Part shown: positions 8,701 through 17,465 of the stretch, one piece after another
How the letters are laid out: every line of letters begins with the position of its first letter
Position numbering within the stretch: position 1 is the first letter of the stretch
NCBI GenBank assembly: GCA_016222945.1
Contig: JACRPY010000007.1
Location: forward strand, 1-60,113
DNA: 60,113 nucleotides
Source of the DNA: Methanobacterium sp.
GTDB taxonomy: Archaea > Methanobacteriota > Methanobacteria > Methanobacteriales > Methanobacteriaceae
Direction: 5' to 3'
Notes under the pieces: model-generated
What the model was told of the DNA's origin: nothing
Database searches by the model: none
What the model saw: only the letters and a program-made list of their open reading frames with translations
Made by a program: the position numbers and the translations under genes

Positions 8701-9852
8701 ATGATCACAATCGAAAACGCCACAGTTCTTTATGGGGAAGAAATGAAAACATTAAAGGCTAATGTTGTAATCGAAGACCATAAAATCACAGAAATCAGCA
8801 AAAATAATATAAATAAAGGCAAGAAAATTGATGCAAGAGGCTGTATTGTGGCTCCAACATTTATTAATTCCCATGTACACATAGGAGATTCCATAGCAAA
8901 AGATGTTGGTGATGGAAAAAGCATAGATAAAATTGTAAAACCGCCAGATGGTCTAAAACACCGCATACTAAACGAATCTAAACCTTCAACCATTATAAAT
9001 TCCATGAAACAATCTATGAATGAAATGATTGCAACAGGCACCACTACATTCGTTGATTTTAGAGAAGGCGGATTTGAAGGAATTGATTTAATAAATGAAG
9101 CTGCTAAAAATATGCCTATCCAAAAAATAGTCCTGGGGCGTCATGACTCTTTTTTTGATCCTGAAGCTCGAAGGGCGGATATAAAAAAAACAGCTAAAAA
9201 GCTAATTGAATCATGTGACGGAATAGGTTTAAGCGGATTTGGAGAAATAAGGGATGAAATAGCTAGTTTAATCACAAAAATCTGTAAAAAGCACGGTAAA
9301 ATATCAGCAATACATACAGCTGAATACGAAAAACTCCAGAAAGACTCAATCTGCAAAACCGGTAAAAGCGAAGTTAAAAGGGCAATTGAATCCAATTTTG
9401 ACATGTTAATTCATGTTACATCCCTAATTAATAATGATTTAGATTGTTTAAGTAACAGTAAAAGTTCTGTGGTTTGCTGCCCTCGATCTAATGGTGCACT
9501 TTCAGTTGGAATCCCTCCAATAAATGATATGTTTAAACAGAACATAAATATGCTTCTGGGGACAGATAATATAATGTTTAATTCTCCAAACATGCTAAGA
9601 GAAATGGAATACACTTTAAAGGTTACAAGAGGTTATTACAAGGAATATTTTTCGCCAGTTGAAATATTTAAAATGGCAACTATAAACGCGGCAAAGGTAT
9701 TAAATTTGGATGGAGGTTACATAGAAGAAAATAAACTGGCAAATATCATTATTGCCAAACAAAAGTCTGAAAACCCCATACTGTCCATTATTAACAGGAC
9801 AGAACCGCAAGAAATAATTAAAGTGATAAAGGATGGTAAAATCATACATTAA
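8701..9852 (+). CDS. Amidohydrolase family protein (cytosine deaminase/chlorohydrolase-like)
   Basis: A 383-residue metal-dependent hydrolase of the amidohydrolase superfamily, expected to deaminate or hydrolyse a cyclic nitrogen compound in the cytosol. The N-terminal beta-sandwich precedes the metal motif NSHVHIGD (residues 57-64). Further ligand candidates are His in SAIHTAEYE, His in MLIHVTSL, and the catalytic Asp in LLGTDNIMF. The TIM barrel is followed by the usual C-terminal beta strands (NIIIAKQ). The substrate cannot be read from sequence. No ribosome binding site is visible and a TATA box sits ~29 bp upstream, so the mRNA may be leaderless. Confidence 0.82.
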   Translation: MITIENATVLYGEEMKTLKANVVIEDHKITEISKNNINKGKKIDARGCIVAPTFINSHVHIGDSIAKDVGDGKSIDKIVKPPDGLKHRILNESKPSTIINSMKQSMNEMIATGTTTFVDFREGGFEGIDLINEAAKNMPIQKIVLGRHDSFFDPEARRADIKKTAKKLIESCDGIGLSGFGEIRDEIASLITKICKKHGKISAIHTAEYEKLQKDSICKTGKSEVKRAIESNFDMLIHVTSLINNDLDCLSNSKSSVVCCPRSNGALSVGIPPINDMFKQNINMLLGTDNIMFNSPNMLREMEYTLKVTRGYYKEYFSPVEIFKMATINAAKVLNLDGGYIEENKLANIIIAKQKSENPILSIINRTEPQEIIKVIKDGKIIH

Positions 9853-10023
9853 ATGATTTAAAACTGTTAAAGAAGTTAATAAAATCTATATTTAGATTAA
9901 TCATATTATATGGCTTGAAGAAGAGCTAAAATCCATGATTTTAATAAAGTATAGATTTTATATAATACCTAAATCCATAACCATTAAAAGATATAGGGAT
10001 TAATATACTTTAGAGGTGAACTC

Positions 10024-10473
10024 ATGTACAAAAAAATTTTATTACCAACAGACGGTTCTAAATATGCTAATAAAGCTGCAGAACATGCAATTTGGGTTGC
10101 AAATTCAAGTGGCGCAGAACTGGTGGTTTTAAACGTGATTGAAACATCTTCACTGGTTGGATTGCCTGCAGAAGACCTTATAGTACGAATTAAAGAAATG
10201 TTAAAAGAAGAAGGGCGTAAATCCCTGGATAAAATTTCTGAAATATATAAAGAAAGTACAAAGGAAGGAGAATTACCAAAAGAAGTTAAATTAACCACAA
10301 TAACTGAAGAAGGTTCTCCTGCAGATGTGATAATTAGAAAAATAAAAGAAGAAAATATTGATCTGGTTGTAATGGGTACATCAGGAAAACATGGGTTAGA
10401 CCGATTTTTATTAGGAAGTGTAACTGAAAATGTAGTAAGATCAGCACCATGCCCGGTTCTGGTTGTGCATTAA
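10024..10473 (+). CDS. Universal stress protein, UspA family
   Basis: A 149-residue single-domain UspA protein of the ATP-binding type. It starts YKKILLPTDGSKYA with the conserved Asp. Near the C-terminus it has the nucleotide-binding motif G-2x-G-9x-G-S, seen as GTSGKHGLDRFLLGS, followed by the family ending APCPVLVV. GAGGTGAA precedes the ATG, and a TATA-like TTTATATAATA lies about 65 bp upstream. A CBS-domain protein starts ~65 bp downstream on the same strand; both are adenylate-binding families, so linked energy sensing is possible but only inferred. Confidence 0.92.
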   Translation: MYKKILLPTDGSKYANKAAEHAIWVANSSGAELVVLNVIETSSLVGLPAEDLIVRIKEMLKEEGRKSLDKISEIYKESTKEGELPKEVKLTTITEEGSPADVIIRKIKEENIDLVVMGTSGKHGLDRFLLGSVTENVVRSAPCPVLVVH

Positions 10474-10537
10474 AAATTGAATTAAAATAAAAAAAATTTA
10501 AATCTTATTTTACTTAATGGATTTAGTTGGTGTAAGA

Positions 10538-11374
10538 ATGCTTGTAAAAGAGGTAATGTCAGAGGATATACACTATATACAGGTTCCAGGAAACCGTCAA
10601 AGTGCTTTGGAACTAATGAGGGAAAGAAATGTATCAGGACTACCAGTAGTTAAATCTGGGACAAAAAAGCTATTAGGATTAGTTACAAGATCAGATCTGG
10701 TTAACAATCCGGATGAAGAACAGCTAGCTTTGATCATGACCAGAAATCTTATAGTAGCTGCGCCTGATGATAATATTAAAGATGCTGCAGAGAAAATGAT
10801 AGAAAATAACATTAGAAGAGTTCCAGTTGTGCAAGATGATGAATTAGTAGGCATATTAACTGTATTCGACATAATAGAAAAGGCTTTATGGAAAATGAAC
10901 ATCGAAGAACCAGTTAATGATTACATGATTAAAAATATTCCTACAACATGGGAGCGAACTCCTTTAAATGTGGCATTTGAGATAATGAGATATTCTGGCT
11001 TTAAAGTTCTATTAGCCTTAAGCAAAGAGGGTAAATTATCAGGAATACTTACTGAAACTGATTTTATAAATGAAAGTGAAATAGTCTCTGAAAGATCAGT
11101 CCATAACACCTCTGTAGGTACAGAAGGAGATAAATGGTCATGGGACAGTACAAATGTACTATATGTCATAAAAAATCATCTTAAATTCTCTGATAAAGAA
11201 GTTAAAGACGTTGTAGCATCAGATCTTGTTTTAGCAACCACAAGAACCACAGTAACAGAATGCGCAAATAAAATGAGGCACCGTAACATCGAACAGATAC
11301 CAGTTATAGATGTTGAAGGTGAGTTATCAGGACTTGTAAGGGCCACTGACTTAATAAAAGCAATCAAGGATTAA
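10538..11374 (+). CDS. Protein of four CBS domains
   Basis: A protein of about 278 residues made only of CBS motifs, arranged as two Bateman modules. The four repeats begin near VKEVMSEDIHYI, IMTRNLIVAAPDD, YMIKNIPTTWERT and VVASDLVLATTRT. Repeat ends such as VSGLPVV, IRRVPVV and IEQIPVI are diagnostic. Such proteins bind adenine nucleotides or SAM. An in-frame ATG exists at 10517, but GGTG lies just ahead of the ATG at 10538, and the resulting N-terminus MLVKEVMS is typical of the family. The next gene starts one base after the stop, so they form an operon. Confidence 0.9.
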   Translation: MLVKEVMSEDIHYIQVPGNRQSALELMRERNVSGLPVVKSGTKKLLGLVTRSDLVNNPDEEQLALIMTRNLIVAAPDDNIKDAAEKMIENNIRRVPVVQDDELVGILTVFDIIEKALWKMNIEEPVNDYMIKNIPTTWERTPLNVAFEIMRYSGFKVLLALSKEGKLSGILTETDFINESEIVSERSVHNTSVGTEGDKWSWDSTNVLYVIKNHLKFSDKEVKDVVASDLVLATTRTTVTECANKMRHRNIEQIPVIDVEGELSGLVRATDLIKAIKD

Positions 11375-11375
11375 G

Positions 11376-11798
11376 ATGACAGAAACATTAATTCTTAAAA
11401 TAACATCAGAAAAGGGAAACATACGTGTAGTATCCAAATTTAATGGAGAAGTATCCGTTAAAATAATACTACTAAAATTGATCCTTGGACACTGCTGGTG
11501 GACGGATATTCCTGTGGTTGAAACAATATTCAAAGTAATAGAAGATACAATCAAAAACACTATTAAAGAGGTTTATGATTACAATGATCTTACAATAGAT
11601 TATGAATATAGGGCAAATGACCTCTTAGATGATGCTTCTAAGATTGAAATCTTCATAAACAGCGTTACTGTAGATGAGGTAGAAATTGAAGTAACTGGAA
11701 GATATATCTCATTTGATGGCGAAGATAGAAGAAGTTTATGGAAGAAAACAACCAGCTTTAGAAGAAAAGTCCAGGAAAATGTTTTTAAACATCTTTAA
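11376..11798 (+). CDS. Conserved protein of unknown function
   Basis: A 140-residue soluble, acidic protein without signal peptide or membrane helix. I do not recognise a family. Visible features are alternating beta strands at the start (LILKITSEKGNIRVVSKFNG), one Cys-Trp-Trp motif in LGHCWWTDIP, and a helix rich in Ile/Thr/Lys around residues 50-65. The ATG follows the CBS gene after one base and AAGGAT overlaps the upstream stop, so translation is probably coupled and the protein may act with the CBS regulator. It ends 16 bp before the convergent larE gene. Confidence 0.7.
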   Translation: MTETLILKITSEKGNIRVVSKFNGEVSVKIILLKLILGHCWWTDIPVVETIFKVIEDTIKNTIKEVYDYNDLTIDYEYRANDLLDDASKIEIFINSVTVDEVEIEVTGRYISFDGEDRRSLWKKTTSFRRKVQENVFKHL

Positions 11799-11814
11799 TT
11801 ATTTTTTAATCAAA

Positions 11815-12870
11815 TTAAACTAATTTTCTCCTAATAAGAGGCAATACCTCAATTAAAAGGGCTTCAGCATCTTCTTTATCTCTAACCCGTCTTGCAACAA
11901 CCTTACCTGACCTGAAAATAGTTACATTTTTCCCATCAACTTCTAACATGGTTAATCCCATTTCATCAGAACATTTAGGAGATCCTAAATTTTCAAGCTG
12001 AATGCACGTATTTTTAATATCCACTTCGTAAGGCAGCTCTGTTTCAAACATTATCTTATTTGCTTCGTCTTTACAGGGTTTATAGATTACTAAATCTTTT
12101 TCAGGCTCCCCATAACCTGTAATATCCAGTGCAACTCTCCTAAAGCCAACAGCTTTTAATTCTGAATTTATATGATTTAAAACACCCATATTAAGAAGTT
12201 TTGCTACATCATCAACTTCAATTCGTGCAATACCATTTTCATCCCTAACTCGTACAGGACCTTCATTAACCATGTTTTTAATCAATGATTCGGCGTAACT
12301 TATTCTGTTTATTTTTTTAGATGTTATCTTGTTGTATCTTGCAATTCTGCTTGCAAAACAAGTGGTAGAAGTTGAATAAGTTATATTAAACTTTTCTAAA
12401 GCCGTCCGCACATCATCACCAGTAAAACCAGCATATACAAGGGGACTAATTATATTCTTTTCATAATTAACTGCTATTCCTGGTCTGTCCTCAAGTAAAT
12501 CACTGATATTTGTACCATCAATGATAATATCAAATCCTTTTTCTTTAGCAGCATCCTGTAATTTACTGTACATTATATTTTTACAAATAAAGCATCTGTT
12601 AGGTTGATTAGATTTAAAAGCCTCATTTTCAATGAAATTTTCATGAATAACCTCATGAAAAATCCCTATTTTCATAGCAATTTCTTGGGCATTGCTTATG
12701 CAATCTGCCGGTAAAACTCCATTATCCACAGTTACAGCAACAGCCTCTTTACACACATCTTTTGCAAATTTTGCAATTAAAGTACTGTCTGCACCTCCAG
12801 AAAATGCAACTAGAACTCTTTTATCCTTTAAATATTCCTTCAATTTTTCTATTTTTTGTTCAAGATTCAT
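11815..12870 (-). CDS. larE: LarE-type ATP-dependent sulfur transferase (probable [4Fe-4S] form) with C-terminal extension
   Basis: A 351-residue PP-loop ATPase of the LarE family, which inserts sulfur into the nickel-pincer nucleotide precursor or related substrates. The pyrophosphatase loop is FSGGADSTLIAK (residues 23-34). Cysteines lie in a CxxC (NRCFICK) and a later TTCFASR. This three-cysteine set matches LarE homologues reported to hold a [4Fe-4S] cluster instead of using a sacrificial cysteine. The length exceeds the usual ~270; the last ~80 residues form an extra domain containing VTIFRSGKVVARR. No larA, larB or larC is visible nearby, so the substrate may differ. AAGGATGAG precedes the ATG. 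Confidence 0.85.
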   Translation of the reverse strand: MNLEQKIEKLKEYLKDKRVLVAFSGGADSTLIAKFAKDVCKEAVAVTVDNGVLPADCISNAQEIAMKIGIFHEVIHENFIENEAFKSNQPNRCFICKNIMYSKLQDAAKEKGFDIIIDGTNISDLLEDRPGIAVNYEKNIISPLVYAGFTGDDVRTALEKFNITYSTSTTCFASRIARYNKITSKKINRISYAESLIKNMVNEGPVRVRDENGIARIEVDDVAKLLNMGVLNHINSELKAVGFRRVALDITGYGEPEKDLVIYKPCKDEANKIMFETELPYEVDIKNTCIQLENLGSPKCSDEMGLTMLEVDGKNVTIFRSGKVVARRVRDKEDAEALLIEVLPLIRRKLV

Positions 12871-12990
12871 AAACTCATCCTTTAATTGTTATGATGGATT
12901 AAATTTTTGATAATTATTAAATAATTGGTTTTAATTCTTTTTTTAGGGTTTAAATAAAATATTGGATTATTGAATATTAATAAACATGAT

Positions 12991-13638
12991 TCATAGACTA
13001 TTTAAACTTTTAATGTATTTAACAACATCAATAGCATCATTTCTTTTAATATCTATTCCGTGTTCATCTAAAAACTCTTTAAGCTCTGCTACTTTTTGGG
13101 GATCGATATCTACGTTGCTTAAAACAAGATTATAATTTCTTTTTGGATAAAAAATAGATTTAGCTGTATGGATTAATTTTTTAAATTCGCTCTTTGAAAT
13201 TAATCCGTTATTTAAAGCTGTTTTAAAGCTATATTCCATACTTACAAGGGAATCTGAAATTTGTTTTAATGTAATGGGGTCCATAACAATAGCTACATCA
13301 TCATCTGACTCAATAAACCCTTCCTTGTACTGTTTATAAACATAACCTATTCCTACCATTCCAAAATCATCGAGTTCAGATGCTCGAAGTGCACCCATGC
13401 TTGCACCGCCCACAACTATAACGCCTTTTTTGAGGGCATCTAATATCTCCCGATGGGAAACTGCAGGGGTTTGGTGAAAAACACCGTCAATAATCCCAAT
13501 TATATCTGGATTTTCATTTAATGCCGTTGTTACGTCTCCTCTTTTAATTGGGGGGCGGTAATCAGCGTCTAAAATCTTTGATGCTTCATCAGGGTGTAAT
13601 GAAGGGCCGGTAAATATTATGATTTTTTTAGAATGCAA
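12991..13638 (-). CDS. TfuA-like protein, partner of YcaO in thioamidation
   Basis: A TfuA-like protein of about 215 residues. Family signatures are IFTGPSLHPDEA at the start, DIIGIIDGVF, and GGASMGALRASEL. In methanogens TfuA works with YcaO to convert a glycine of methyl-coenzyme M reductase to thioglycine, TfuA probably supplying sulfur. No ycaO gene is in this window. The frame opens with TTG at 13650; a second TTG at 13638 is better spaced from the GGAG at 13643-13650 and is preferred. The final part (IDIKRNDAIDVVKYI) is helical. The family is secure; the McrA role is from family knowledge. Confidence 0.85.
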   Translation of the reverse strand: MHSKKIIIFTGPSLHPDEASKILDADYRPPIKRGDVTTALNENPDIIGIIDGVFHQTPAVSHREILDALKKGVIVVGGASMGALRASELDDFGMVGIGYVYKQYKEGFIESDDDVAIVMDPITLKQISDSLVSMEYSFKTALNNGLISKSEFKKLIHTAKSIFYPKRNYNLVLSNVDIDPQKVAELKEFLDEHGIDIKRNDAIDVVKYIKSLNSL

Positions 13639-13758
13639 TTTAATCTCCAAAAAGTGTTTTTGTGTAGATAATATGTATTATGTCAATAGCTTTAAAAAAT
13701 TTTCTTAAAATTGAAATTAGAAACGGTGATTGGAGTTATAAAAATGTGCAAAATCAAT

Positions 13759-14250
13759 TTAAATTACTATTTTTTCACCTAAAATTTCATAATGAAGCTT
13801 AATAATTCTAGGAATTGAAGGATGGTTCTTTCCCAGTTTTTCAGTCCATTTTTTAATTACAAAATCAATATCCACTTCATCGCTCCAGTGAACCAGGTTA
13901 TCGGCATGTGCAACTATTTTTTCTTCTAAAGAAATAGGAATATAATCTTTAGGGGGTAAACCAAGTAATATGGCTTCTTTTTTTGGAATACCGGCACCAA
14001 TATGTCTTAAAGCTATGTTTGCAACTTCATCTGTAAATCCAAGCTCTTTCAACATTTCTGCACCCACAATGGCATGATCTATGCTGTTTGTTTTGCATCT
14101 ACCGATATCATGGAGCTATGCACCGGTTTTTAAAAGTTCAATATCTACATCAAAATTAGAAGATAAATCCAAGGCCTTTTTGCATACTGCCTTAGAATGT
14201 TCAATTAAATGTTTAGGGCAGTTTAAACTCTCTAAAACGTTAACTGTCAA
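13759..14250 (-). pseudogene. HD-domain phosphohydrolase interrupted by an in-frame TAG
   Basis: Read from TTG at 14250, the frame encodes MTVNVLESLNCPKHLIEHSK and onward, meets TAG at 14116-14118, then continues without a break for 119 codons to 13759. The TAG falls in the conserved HD signature (KTGA-stop-LHDIGRCKT), where relatives carry a hydrophobic residue, so a single TTG-to-TAG change explains it. Conserved downstream parts include SIDHAIVGAEML and ALRHIGAGIP. The family is an archaeal HD hydrolase. A GTG at 14067 could restart translation but would lack the HD motif. TAG is an ordinary stop elsewhere here (alaS), so pyrrolysine readthrough is unlikely. A nonsense mutation or sequencing error fits best. 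Confidence 0.75.
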
Positions 14251-14281
14251 ACATTTGCCCCATTATCAACTTAAAATAAAA

Positions 14282-14818
14282 TTAATTCATCTTTTCTTTT
14301 AATTCTGTGATTAATGAGGAGTTATCATGGTATTCCAGTTTTAACTCACATTCTGGACATAAGAAGTTGTACTCAGATGCATCTTCAAAGTTGTACCTAC
14401 ATCCATTGATGCATGTAAAGAACATGTTATCTTCTTCATATGCAAGTGAAGCTTCCATTTCTTTGGAGCTTTTCTCATATTTACTTGCAATGGTTTCAAT
14501 GACTCTTTCTTCTTCGAATTTCCAACTGTAAGTGTACCATTGAGTTTCAGGGTCTTTGCTTCGCTTGTAGCTTGCAAGCCCAGCATCATACAGTTTGTAC
14601 AGGATTCTGCGTACGATGTTTAATCGTAATTCAATTTCTTCAGATATTTCTTCATCAGTAATCTTACCTTCCAGAAGGCATTTGATAATAGAAATACTGT
14701 TTTCATTGTCATTAGTTATTTCTTGAATTAACTCTTGAACGAGAGGTTCATTGAGCATTCCAGCCCCTTCTGAGATGGAAGACTTTATTGATTCATAAGT
14801 TAAAGGGTTGTTAGGCAT
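14282..14818 (-). CDS. tfe: Transcription initiation factor TFE (alpha subunit)
   Basis: A 178-residue archaeal TFE that assists TBP and TFB in promoter melting with RNA polymerase. The N-terminal winged-helix region spans about residues 1-100, including the helix EEISEEIELRLNIVRRILYK. The C-terminal zinc ribbon has its first pair in FTCINGCRYNF and its second in FLCPECELKL. The length is typical. AAAGGAGG lies just before the ATG. The gap of 268 bp upstream (14819-15086) holds its promoter region and no gene that I can see. Confidence 0.95.
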   Translation of the reverse strand: MPNNPLTYESIKSSISEGAGMLNEPLVQELIQEITNDNENSISIIKCLLEGKITDEEISEEIELRLNIVRRILYKLYDAGLASYKRSKDPETQWYTYSWKFEEERVIETIASKYEKSSKEMEASLAYEEDNMFFTCINGCRYNFEDASEYNFLCPECELKLEYHDNSSLITELKEKMN

Positions 14819-15086
14819 TTTTTTTCCTCCTTTTGAAATTTGGGCATTCCAAGCAACGGTTTAGATCGGTACAAATTGTATTAACAATATCTAATGGATA
14901 TTATAGTTAAATAGCATCCTATTTCATGTTTTAATTATAAAAACACCAAAAACTTGAATTCCAAATTCATCTTCAAGACACAATTAAAGCGACATATCTT
15001 GATGTTACTATGTATTATTGTTTTCCTACTATTTAATTATTTTGATATAATATTGATGGACATAAACACTAATAATTAAATAATAA

Positions 15087-15929
15087 TTATTTGCGCTTTC
15101 TTACTATAACTGCAGGCATATGTTCAATTGAACTTAACATTTCAACTGTTACGCCATCAATTTCTAAATTAAAGGTTTTGCCCATGTCATAAACAGTTTC
15201 CATGCTATATTCATTCTGATTTTGATAATCATCAGCAACTTTAGCAATTTCCATAATCTCTTCTAAATCCTCTATTTTGGAAACTGCAAGGGGAGTTGGA
15301 CCTTTAATTTTCCCAAACCTTCCTAAAACATATCCAAAGAATCCAAAATTGGATTTAATTTCATTTATAGCGGTAGGGAGCGATGTAAACAATTTTCCCA
15401 AAAGTTCATATGTTGCGTCTGTATCAATTATACTTACTACAACTTCTTTCCCCAAATTTTTAGATATTTTCCTAGCTATATCCTCCACTACTCCAACTGG
15501 ATTTTCAGGTAAAAGAGAAACATAGTTCCCTGGAGCGTTACTTAAGTCAATTCCAGCTTCAGAAGCAGGTTTTAAGGCATGTTTTAGCCCATAATATTTT
15601 AAAACAACTTCTTTATGTGCTCGGGCTTCAGGAGGTAAATTTCTTAAATTTTTAATAGTTCTCTTTTTAATGCCCAAAATAGGCCCTAAAACATAACCCC
15701 AAATATATTTAGACCAGATATCTGCCAGAAAAGTTGCAAGAAGGGATGGTGTAAATTCAGACTCATCCACAAGTCTGCCCTGTGATATGGCTAGGGGAGT
15801 TTCTGAAATAACAAGAAAATCACCATCTTCCAATAAATCCTTTGCACTGTTAATTATAACGTCATAAGGTTCATTTGGCTTTATGTAACCTGTTTTTACA
15901 GGTATAACTTTGTATTTTGAAGTTTTCAT
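15087..15929 (-). CDS. CofE-like F420-0:gamma-glutamyl ligase family protein
   Basis: A 280-residue member of the F420 ligase family, which adds glutamate to coenzyme F420-0 with GTP. The fold-typical start KVIPVKTGYIKPNEPYDVII, the acidic patch in VVSIIDTDATYEL, and LSNAPGNYVSLLPENPVGV support the call. It differs from the short canonical CofE of methanogens in having an insertion around IWGYVLGPILGIKK, and is better placed with the second, less studied subgroup. Its exact substrate, F420 or another glutamyl acceptor, is therefore open. It ends the minus-strand cluster that begins at 17331. Confidence 0.7.
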   Translation of the reverse strand: MKTSKYKVIPVKTGYIKPNEPYDVIINSAKDLLEDGDFLVISETPLAISQGRLVDESEFTPSLLATFLADIWSKYIWGYVLGPILGIKKRTIKNLRNLPPEARAHKEVVLKYYGLKHALKPASEAGIDLSNAPGNYVSLLPENPVGVVEDIARKISKNLGKEVVVSIIDTDATYELLGKLFTSLPTAINEIKSNFGFFGYVLGRFGKIKGPTPLAVSKIEDLEEIMEIAKVADDYQNQNEYSMETVYDMGKTFNLEIDGVTVEMLSSIEHMPAVIVRKRK

Positions 15930-15941
15930 ATCTGCACATCA

Positions 15942-16823
15942 CTATTTTATGATTAAAATTGCAATAACTGCAAATATTGCTATTGCACTTATTCCAAGAA
16001 TCATGTCCTTTTTCTCATTGGAAATCACTGTAGGGTTTTTACGCATTCTTCCAATGTATTTTAAATCGCTTTCACGGATTTGCATATAGAAAAAAATGTT
16101 AATCATTATTGAAAGAGAAAAAGCATTTGTAAAATCATCTTTTGAAAATTGGCGAAAGAAGTAACAGAGGATAACCCATTGTAATATTAAAATGGAACCC
16201 ATGGCAACTGCATAATTGGCTGAAACATTATCTTTTTTAAATATAAATTTAGAATCATTGTTTATGGCATTATTGGTTGATACATTATCTTTTTTATCTC
16301 TATGATAATATCCGTATATAAAAGCCATCATCCCTAAAGTGATTCCATATAGGAATATAGGGGCGTAATAAGCTATAAAACCTGCTAAACTACCAATTAT
16401 TATAATTACGCCTGTAACTATTAGTATTAATTTTGTTTTATCTGTTAACATGCCAATTTTTGCTTTTTGACCATTTTCAGGAATATTTAGATGATTTATG
16501 TGCATTTGGTTAACTAAAATTATTGTAACTAACAGTAAACTGAATAAATAAGAGTAAAACACTGTTTTTATATAAACTGGATTATAATAGAAGGTATAAA
16601 TCAGTATAAGCCATTGAATTACGTTAACACTAAATATGGTAACAATAAAATTAATTGAAACATTAACTTTTTTATATTCACTAAAAAATCCAAATACAAT
16701 CCCTATTAAACCTATTGTACTAAAAAACAAATCCAAAGGAGATTTAGACCCTAAATAACTTGCTAAAAAATACAATGTTATCCCAATTCCGAGTAATATT
16801 GGTATTAATCTGTTTTTATCCAT
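15942..16823 (-). CDS. Multi-pass membrane protein with two similar halves
   Basis: A 293-residue protein with about eight hydrophobic segments and little soluble sequence. Two halves look alike: each has KK-(D)NVS followed by a strand ending VIQWLIL or ILQWVIL (residues ~51-75 and ~195-215), suggesting an internal duplication. A cytoplasmic KKDNVSTNNAINND insert separates the halves. I do not recognise a named family with confidence. It lies 12 bp from the CofE-like gene and 25 bp from the OB-fold gene, so the three are probably one operon. A membrane location is the only safe statement. Confidence 0.7.
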   Translation of the reverse strand: MDKNRLIPILLGIGITLYFLASYLGSKSPLDLFFSTIGLIGIVFGFFSEYKKVNVSINFIVTIFSVNVIQWLILIYTFYYNPVYIKTVFYSYLFSLLLVTIILVNQMHINHLNIPENGQKAKIGMLTDKTKLILIVTGVIIIIGSLAGFIAYYAPIFLYGITLGMMAFIYGYYHRDKKDNVSTNNAINNDSKFIFKKDNVSANYAVAMGSILILQWVILCYFFRQFSKDDFTNAFSLSIMINIFFYMQIRESDLKYIGRMRKNPTVISNEKKDMILGISAIAIFAVIAILIIK

Positions 16824-16848
16824 TTTTATCCTCTATTTCATCTTTAAT

Positions 16849-17331
16849 CTATACTTTTTCTATGTATGCTGCTTTAATAGCAGGTAACTCTTTGTTTGCT
16901 ATTTCAGGCATTGTTTCGTCTTTTGCAGGATAATAGTATTCTCCGTAAACGGTTATAATATTGCCTTGTTTAAATGGCATAGTTGTTGAGTAAGTGACGA
17001 GAATGTAGGGGTTTGGTGAGAGTTCAGGTACATTAAGTACTATTGATGTTCTTGTTTTGTTGAATTGGATTGTTTCTTCCTTTTTTTGTATTGTGCCAGC
17101 TACTTTGACTTTTTGCCCAACTAAAGAAAATGGATCTTTTGATACTTGGGACATGTTAAGTTCATTGCATGAGTTTTTATATGTTGAAATATTGTTTCCT
17201 TTTACAGTAGGTAAATAAAAATCGCTTTCTTTCCCCTCAAATCCAAAAGGGAATCCAAACATTAAAACATATGCTGAAGTCGCTATTACTACAATTAGTA
17301 GCACTGCTAAAATTTTACTTAATTTTTCCAT
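16849..17331 (-). CDS. Membrane-anchored OB-fold-like protein
   Basis: A 160-residue protein with an N-terminal signal anchor (residues ~6-28, ILAVLLIVVIATSAYVL) and an extracellular domain. The domain has beta-strand phrases typical of small OB-fold exported proteins, such as VGQKVKVAGTIQ near residue 73 and NIITVYGEYYYP near 123, with one Cys at 54. Similar domains are found in archaeal proteins of unknown role that may bind cofactors or metals. It starts a minus-strand cluster with the membrane protein and CofE-like genes and is divergent from the methyltransferase at 17466. Confidence 0.65.
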   Translation of the reverse strand: MEKLSKILAVLLIVVIATSAYVLMFGFPFGFEGKESDFYLPTVKGNNISTYKNSCNELNMSQVSKDPFSLVGQKVKVAGTIQKKEETIQFNKTRTSIVLNVPELSPNPYILVTYSTTMPFKQGNIITVYGEYYYPAKDETMPEIANKELPAIKAAYIEKV

Positions 17332-17465
17332 TTCATCAAATTCCTTTTTTACATAATGAATGGGATTGAAGTATTATTTATCTTTTCCTTTTTTATTTTA
17401 ACTCAATTAATACCTAAAATAATAAATAAAAATGAGTAAAATAGAACATATTTGGAGAGATGAAA

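Noticed and set aside
13759..14250. Pyrrolysine decoding of the in-frame TAG
   Set aside because: TAG is the normal stop of alaS, the 34188 microprotein and the 17466 methyltransferase, and this order is not known to carry the pyl genes; a nonsense mutation is simpler.
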